Assembly (NCBI GenBank): GCA_003415625.1
Contig: PYIU01000005.1
Location: 935,001-999,000 of the forward strand
Direction of reading: 5' to 3'
From: Aquanectria penicillioides
Lineage: Eukaryota > Ascomycota > Sordariomycetes > Hypocreales > Nectriaceae
Length of the DNA stretch: 64,000 nt
Shown: piece by piece, positions 56,107 to 64,000 of the stretch
How positions within the stretch are numbered: position 1 is the stretch's first letter
Layout: each line of letters opens with the position of its first letter
Program-made: the position numbers and the translations under genes
Notes under the pieces: generated by a model
Database searches by the model: none
What the model was told of the DNA's origin: nothing
The model's input: only the letters and a program-made list of their open reading frames with translations

Positions 56107-57993
56107 GGCCGCACGGGAGAGGTGGTGTACCTTGCCGTGCTACTCCGTACCAGGCGAGGCAAAGGGCCGCGAGGTACATCAATTGCACCAGACTAATACC
56201 AAGCCGCGGGAGATCATGGTGCCTGGACTGGTGGACTTGGGAGAAGGAGGAAGAGCGAGACAGCGGCAGAGGGCAGAGGGCAGAGGGCAGAAGCAGAAGC
56301 AGAGGCGGAGAGGCACAGGCACAGGCACAGGGCACAGGTATCATCAATGTGTGACAGAAGGGATGGATCCGGCCGTCCATCCATCCAAGCAAGAAAGACG
56401 GCCGCCTAGAGGACGAGACCGGGGGGGTGAACAGCATGGCACAGCCGAGCACATGGCCATGGGTTGCACTGATCAGCACGAGCATGGAGACGAAATCCAC
56501 GTTGGCTGCGTTTGCGGCGCTGCAACTTGGCCGAGACGACACCGCGGTTGGGTCACTTGGGTGTGGTCCCTGGTCAGCGGCCCAATGCCAACGCCAGCGG
56601 TCAAACCCGTCAGCAAGCTAGCGGGCGTGGCGTAGGGGGGCCGTAGGCGCCCGTCGAGGGTCCGTAGTGGCCCGGTTAGCCTGCGTATGGCTCCCGGGAC
56701 GCGCTGTAAGGGCCCGTTCGGCGTGCGCCATACAAGCGTCCGCCAGACTCCGGCCATCCGGCTGCGGTGCGTAAGCCAAGGAGCGCATCATCGACGATGG
56801 CCGGAGCCAGAGACATTTGGGCACGGGGCACGTCCATGATACGCCGTACACCATATAATATCAGTTCGTGATATTTCGGTGTTCAGTGCCTATGCGAGTT
56901 TCACAGCCCCTGCTGCGGAGATGCCGAATCTTGACTCTGCGTGGCATTCGAGTCACGCTATTGGGTGGCTGTCTCGATTCCGAGTCAGGAAGCTGCCCGT
57001 ACACAACATAAACCTCCATGTTTGAGGTGACATTGCGGAGGGCAACGAGATGCCCAAGTTGAAATAGCACCGAGAAAGCTCATACGAATTGCCATCATGT
57101 GCACCCGGAATGACCATGGTGCTGCCTCGCCGCTGCTTTTGAAACAACACCAACCCGACCCGCCTCCGCCTTTCACGTCAAGTGCATCCAAGGCAAGCCC
57201 GCCGAGGCCAAGGCGCACGAGATTACCTTACCCAGCTCTGCTTGACTTAAAGCTCTCAAACACGCCCAGTCTAGCACTTGCATATGAGAGCTCGGAAATA
57301 GGGCTCCCTTGCCTAGGTATGGGACGTAATAAAGACGGTGTGACGATGTTGCTGCAAGCACATGTTGCCGGCGTGTGCCAAATCATCAAACATCACCGCA
57401 TCGCCTCTTGTTTTTCAAATCTCAGCCTTTTATTTGTTTTTTTCCTTTCGCTACTCGTACCCCACAAAGTGCCTGTAGCAATTACTAACCAAGGTCACCT
57501 CGCGTGCCGACCGAGTGATGTGCAACCCACTTTCGTCATGGCCAAAAAAATCTGCCGTGGGTGGCTTTTTGGTATGACGAGGTGGGCAAAAATAATAGAC
57601 ACGCCAAAATAGCGTGACCTCCTCTGGGAATTGAGACAGACTAGACGGCGATGTTATTGCCTACATCGCATTCATCACTCCTATGCAGGTTAATTATAGA
57701 GGATTGTAATATCTAAGACCAATAGGTATATGCTGCCAACCGTGTTTGTCTTTTGGGTTTTTTTTTGGCTAGGACCTTTTGCGTGGATTGCTTTTGTCAC
57801 AACAATTTTTCTGTAGCCTGACTTGACCTGCTCCTTCCTGCCTGTGTTGGACGATGGCGGAAGATTTTTGTCTGCCAGTGACCAACCTCTGGTGGGGTAA
57901 CACATCCCACCCCATCACAACCCTCGCACTGATTTCTTTTGCTTCTCTCCACAGCAGGCTTGCTCATTCAACACCTCTCGTAGCTTAGCCAAG
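56107..57993. other. Gene-free divergent region
   Basis: This 1.89-kb region lies between the HET gene start and MetAP2 and contains simple tandem repeats near the HET side. No gene is recognised. Confidence 0.45.
56264..56338 (+). repeat. Short purine-rich tandem repeats
   Basis: About four copies of a GGCAGAG-type heptamer, then GCAGAA units, then several GGCACA hexamers. It is a low-complexity tract upstream of the HET gene. Confidence 0.7.
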
Positions 57994-59535
<1,542 letters not shown>

Positions 59536-60927
59536 GCCGTATGAGTGGAATAGTAGGAGGTGGAATTTTGTTGCGAGATGGAATCTGAAATACGACTCTC
59601 CTCTTGTCCATATAGGGTAGCATAGAATGAAGGAAACGAATTTGTACGTGTAACCGCGTCTGACACCACCAATAAGCTGTGATCTTAGTCATTGACTGTG
59701 CATGTAAGAGTACTAGTAATATCACAACGCAACTGGTGGGAAACTCGGGAGGGATTGAGGTTGGGGTAGTCAAAGTAACATGACAGAATGATACCCATGA
59801 CCTCCTCGGCTAATATGCACATTGGATATCCAAGAGTCCATTCACTGCGCTTCATTAACCTCGGCGACGGCTACATGGCCCCCCAGTTTCCCAACATGCA
59901 GTAGAGTGCCAATGAAGACGGGAGACCCTCTTGGACAGAGATATCTGCCCATTTGGCTGCGAGATCCTCGATCGATCCCGAACTTTGTGGCTGGGGGGGG
60001 ATGCGCGGCCGGAGTTTGGTTTGTTGAGTGCAACGGTTTCCCCGGGCTTCCAGGACGGGCCCTAGATTGCTGATCAAAGATCTCAGCAAGTCAATCGGTT
60101 CTGATCAGCATTCTTTCGCCTCTTGCGATGCTCTCGCAAACCAATGTGGTTTGCCGGCTGATCAATTCCTCGCCTTTGTGTTTTTTTTTCGCCTTCCTTC
60201 ACTCCGACTTCTTCCTGCTGGCGTCACTCGCCACCTTGTGGCTAAGCACATCAGGCCTCTCTCCGGCTCTGGTTAGCCAAAGCTTGGGAGGCTGCGAAGG
60301 ATGGGATCCTGCGGGCCGGGCCAATGGGGGCATCGCAAATCTACAAACTCCGAGGCTTTCTCGCGACGTCTCCCCCGCTATTCCCTATGGGGCTAGGATA
60401 CCACCATAATAGGACTAGTGGAAGCTCGCTCGCGCTTGGACCAGCAAGCCGATGGACTCCGAAGGGGGACCGGAGATAGCGACTTTATTTCACATGCGGC
60501 GAGACACAAGAGCAAATTTATCGAGCACGCGCGCCCCGGAAAAGAAAGAAAAAAGGCCGCAACGCTCATCCTTGGACTCTCTTGACCATCTCCATTGTTC
60601 ATTGTCAGTGTCATCATCGCCGTCGTCGGTTTCTCGGTCTGGGGCACTCTTTCATCTGCGGGGTTTCCTTTATCTTTCGCATTCCTTGGTCCTAATCCTA
60701 GACTCTGCGCACAGAGTCTCTCACTGGGTACGGCTCGGCTACCTGTATAACTGTGCCGGAAAAAAAAGTCTGACTCCTGGTCAAGCTTCCGCCTTTGCGT
60801 TTATCACCCGCGCCATCGCAACCCTCGTCCTTTCTTCCTTCACCGGCCACCGACTCCTCCTCCCTCGACATCCTCTCCCCCCCAGCGAAATAATTCGTCC
60901 CCGACGCCTCCGCCTTCTCTCCTCACA
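59536..60927. other. Gene-free spacer
   Basis: This 1.39-kb region comprises the MetAP2 3' end and the PRELI-gene promoter. The distal part is CT-rich, as in strong fungal promoters. No gene is seen. Confidence 0.45.
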
Positions 60928-61497
60928 ATGAAGGTCTTCTCCAACACCGTCACCTACGAGTACTCGTGGGACGAGGTGTCGACGGCCAACTGGCGGAAGT
61001 ACGGCCCCTGGAACAACAAGTCGGAGCACGTCATCGCCGTCGACACCCTCTCCCGCGAGGTCGACCCCGAGACCGGAATTATGCGCACCGAGCGTCTCAT
61101 CACCTGCAAGCAGTCCGCCCCTGAGTGGCTCAAGACCATGATGGGCGGCTGCATGGAGGAGAGCCAGGTCTACGAGGCCAGCTACGTTGACCCCGTCAAC
61201 AAGACCCTGACCATGGTCAGCCAGAACCTGACCTGGAGCAACCTCGTCAACGTCCAGGAGGAAGTTATCTACAGGCCCCTTGGCAACCACCAGACCCAGT
61301 TCATCCAGACTGCCAACATCACCGCCCTCTGCGGTGGCTGGCAACGCATCAAGAACAGCATTGAGGACACCCTGGTGCACCGCTTCAAGGAGAACGCCAT
61401 CAAGGGCCGCGAAGGCTTTGAGCGCGTTCTCGAGATGAGCCGCAAGGTCTTTGCCGAGGAGAAGGAGCGTCAACGCCAGCAGCTCGCCTTGGCATAA
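60928..61497 (+). CDS. PRELI/MSF1-domain protein, Ups2/Slowmo-like mitochondrial phospholipid transfer protein
   Basis: Predicted 189-residue single-exon protein of the mitochondrial intermembrane space. The PRELI domain covers about residues 1-170: MKVFSNTVTYEYSWDEVSTA at the start, HVIAVDTLSREVDPETG, then RTERLITCKQSAPEWLKTMM, and NLTWSNLVNVQEEVIYRP. The basic C-terminal helix contains HRFKENAIKGREGFERVLE. In yeast, Ups2 with Mdm35 carries phosphatidylserine to the inner membrane for PE synthesis; Ups1 carries phosphatidic acid. The N-terminus here is more like Ups2 than Ups1, so I favour phosphatidylserine transfer. The start ATG directly precedes the conserved block. Short length, no targeting presequence and codon bias are normal for this family. 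Confidence 0.9.
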   Translation: MKVFSNTVTYEYSWDEVSTANWRKYGPWNNKSEHVIAVDTLSREVDPETGIMRTERLITCKQSAPEWLKTMMGGCMEESQVYEASYVDPVNKTLTMVSQNLTWSNLVNVQEEVIYRPLGNHQTQFIQTANITALCGGWQRIKNSIEDTLVHRFKENAIKGREGFERVLEMSRKVFAEEKERQRQQLALA

Positions 61498-62874
61498 TTT
61501 CCGAGACGCTTGCTCTCGACCAACGAGAAGAAGAAAAAAAACCACTCACCAAACCATCAAAACTACAACAATCAATGGCCGCTTCGCATTCTCTTGACCG
61601 CACCAGCGGCTTTACTTTGCACAAACGACCCATCTCCACTATGACACTGTTGCAACTTTACGCGGAAACTTCACACGACGACGACACAATCGGGATTATT
61701 GTACGATGGCGCGAACTAAAAAGGGGGGGCAGCCGGGAAGAGCGTTGCATTTGAGCATTTACATCGGTCACGGCGTTTAGAGGATTTAAAATTTTTCAAC
61801 AAAAGGCGGAAGGGAGAGGTGGAATGAGAAGAAGACTGAGGCTTTTTGGGAAAGCCTCAATTTGATTGATTCTTTGTTTATTTTCCATTCGAGGAGTTCT
61901 TCGGTTTTATACCCCGATCTATTAGACAGTCTACAAGCCAACTGGGCCTTTCTGGGGAACATGTTCCCAGGTCCTCCGCGCCTAGAACGGGCTTTTATTG
62001 ATAGAGTCACCACCTTATAGAGAGTTATTCAATCAAGACGAAGTGAACACAACCAAACCTTGCGGTTCCAGTTTGAACATGCCATGATTGTGATTGTGAT
62101 GACGGGGTATCCGCCTTGTGTACGCATGAATCCAATAACTCCAGCACTAGGACCAACGACGACATCAACATGTGAAGATGACTCAATTGCTTGAGGGACT
62201 CATTTCTTTGCATAAAGGGCTCGAGCATCCGGCCCCGGGTGTCCGCTATGCCAGCCTTGCCCGTGTGCACAGGCTCGCCGGTGTCGTGTGCTCCACAGCC
62301 AAGGCCCGGTCCACATAATGCGGAGAAGCAAAAAACCGCTGCGGGGTGGCTTCCGAGGTGCTGAAGCAACGAGGTTTTTTTTAGAGGGGCCGATGGTCGG
62401 TCGGGAGGAGACGCCGAATAAGTGTGTGGCTGGAAAGGAGAACCGGCAAAACAAAGAGAAGAAAAAAACAAAATGTGGTGGTGTAGGTGGGTGGCATCGG
62501 TCTGGATTGAGTTTGGACCCGGCTATGTTTGGCTTGCAGCCGGCCGTTTCCATGAAGAAATTCGGGGAGATGCGAGTGTGACGCACACACCTTTTTCCCC
62601 ACGGTGAATGGATTGGTAGACGGCTCGGTGTGGTGACGGGCTCCGGGGATCCTTCGGCATGTCTGGCCTCGATTTGCGATGACGATTGAATAGGAGTCTC
62701 GATTGATTGAGACCTGTCTTCATCTTTCGCCTCTATTTGGCCCAATGGGGGAATCTGTCTAGGTAGGTACCTAGGTATGGAGAGCGCATCTCGGGTGTGG
62801 TACACAGTTGGAGATGCTGCATGCCGCACTCCACCAACCAGCCATCTCCAAAAAACCATTACACATAAACCTTG
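61498..62874. other. Gene-free spacer with TACCTAGGTA palindrome
   Basis: This 1.38-kb convergent region has one exact TACCTAGGTA at 62768-62777 within a longer run of CTAGGTA units. No gene is recognised. Confidence 0.45.
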
Positions 62875-63834
62875 TTAGGACAATCCCAATGCTCTATATG
62901 CACCATCTACCTCGAACCCGTTGCGCAGCCGTCTCTGAGCCGTGCCCAACAAGTCACTGCAGAAGCCTGCCAAAACGTTCCCACCCAGCGTGCCCTCATT
63001 CCTCACCTCCCATTCCCCGGCCGCTCTGGCAACGACATGCCAGAGCACGCTCGCTTGCCTCTTGATCTTTTCCTCGCTCCCTTCCCAACCGAAGGTATGG
63101 TACACTTGCGTCACTGTTTCGGCGCATCTTCGAGATGCGCATATGCAAGATTCCCCTAGAGCACGGCTCTTGGACTCAGGCTTGAGCTCCGGGCGTGGCT
63201 GTAGGATCTCATCGCGCAGGGCAGTCAAGACCTGGTGCTCCTTTACGGCGCGCGCAACCCTGTCGTTGTGGTCTTGGACGAGGACGTCCGTTTCGTATAC
63301 TTCTGGAGCCGCGAAGCCGGCGTCAAAGTCGTCAGCGTACTACGCCACGAGCGCAAGGTCGAGCTGAGCGCGGCAGATTTGCAGGTGCAGGCGACTTAGA
63401 ACGACGTCCCTCAAGAGCATTAGAAAGGGCTCGGTGGCGAAAGGGTCGCATGTATGGTCGGGGACATGGGGTGTAGTGCTGTATGCAAGGTGCAAGTCCC
63501 AAACACGTAGGAGGACCCGCAATGATAGTTCTCCAAACTTGCAAACAAGATCAACCGGCATGCCGTGAACCCGCTCTGCAGCTTCGTCGTCGTTGTAAGC
63601 TGCATATATCTCCCTGCAGATGGGAATAACAGCGGTTTGAAGGCCATTGCTGTTGAGATCGGATATGTTTCTAAGCGCGTCCCATATCAAGGTCTGGTGG
63701 CTAGGGACGTGCTGCAGGCGCAGTGGGAAGGGCTTATCGGAGGCAAAAATGCCCTCACTGTCGACAATCTGGGTTGGAAACCAGGGCGGAGGGCAGGTGA
63801 CTAGGTTTGTAGGGAGAGAGTATGGTGGTGCCAT
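62875..63834 (-). CDS. Hypothetical protein, possibly a Zn2Cys6-type regulator remnant or unknown; interrupted by an in-frame TAG
   Basis: From ATG 63834 a frame reads MAPPYSLPTNLVTCPPPWFP and continues with regular helical segments (HQTLIWDALRNISDLNSNG, GELSLRVLLRVWDLHLAYS, FLMLLRDVVLSRLHLQICRA) to a TAG at 63340-63342. The same frame then remains open to 62875 with a protein-like composition (ALRDEILQPRPELKPESKSR, VLWHVVARAAGEWEVRNEG). Either an 84-nt intron (63260-63343, weak GTAGTA donor, good CAG acceptor) removes the stop, giving about 291 residues, or the stop is real and the product is about 164 residues, or the gene is decayed. The helical middle loosely resembles the C-terminal part of aflatoxin-regulator-like factors, but no zinc cluster is seen. 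Upstream exons may lie beyond 63834. Confidence 0.5.
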
Positions 63835-64000
63835 GGCATCGGTGATAAGTTTTGGCAAACGCGTGATAGGATGAGTGACTGAGATCGTGTGAGGCGTATG
63901 AACGAACTAACTAAGTGGAAGTGGAACTTATGTTCAAGAAAAAGAGAGCTAGGCAATCGAAATTGAATGAATCAATGGGTAAACAGAACATTGCATGAAA

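Noticed and set aside
60781..61545. 254-codon minus-strand ORF
   Set aside because: Antisense shadow of the PRELI-domain gene.

Overview
The window reads as nuclear DNA of a filamentous ascomycete (Pezizomycotina), most likely a Sordariomycete of the Hypocreales type. The reasons are short GT-AG introns (mostly 46 to 70 nt), long gene-free stretches, and a typical gene set: Zn2Cys6 regulator, HET-domain protein, class III chitin synthase, cAMP-receptor-like GPCR, CFEM-like surface protein and NmrA-like protein. The order assignment is inference. Exon joins were worked out by eye from frame continuity and splice sites.

Layout. 0.8-1.3 kb: a small antibiotic-biosynthesis-monooxygenase (ABM) type protein. 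1.5-9.6 kb: a carbohydrate block of a PcRGLX/YetA-like (candidate PL26) protein, a divergent MFS sugar porter, and a secreted GH43 enzyme. 11.3-14.3 kb: an AlaX-like tRNA-editing protein facing a monocarboxylate-type MFS transporter. 15.8-15.9 kb: a 156-bp MITE-like element with 32-bp inverted repeats. 17.4-22.3 kb: a GPCR, an agmatine deiminase and a small conserved protein. 22.5-33.3 kb: an FAD monooxygenase, a Zn2Cys6 factor, an aromatic/neutral amino-acid permease, a dienelactone hydrolase, and a divergent dienelactone-hydrolase/SnoaL-like gene that carries an apparent frameshift. 33.7-36.9 kb: class III chitin synthase followed upstream by 3.7 kb without genes. 40.7-45.3 kb: a CFEM-like membrane protein, an intron-containing tRNA-Pro(AGG) and an NmrA-like protein. 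46.5-64 kb: a 668-residue unknown protein, a small unknown protein, a P-loop kinase, a PRXL2-like thioredoxin-fold protein, a HET protein, methionine aminopeptidase 2, a PRELI/Ups2-like lipid-transfer protein and an unknown gene at the right edge.

How the genes may work together (inference). The 1.5-9.6 kb block fits uptake and breakdown of pectin side-chain or backbone material: secreted GH43, sugar import, and cytosolic rhamnogalacturonan-type breakdown, with CreA-like GCGGGG/CCCCAG sites in the shared promoter. The 22.5-33.3 kb block has the ingredients of aromatic-compound catabolism (hydroxylase, regulator, two dienelactone-hydrolase-family proteins), although housekeeping genes may simply be interspersed. 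The rest is a mix of core cell biology (chitin synthesis, N-terminal methionine removal, mitochondrial phospholipid transfer, tRNA quality control) and sensing or self/non-self genes. I found no complete autonomous transposon, CRISPR array or clear secondary-metabolite backbone gene.
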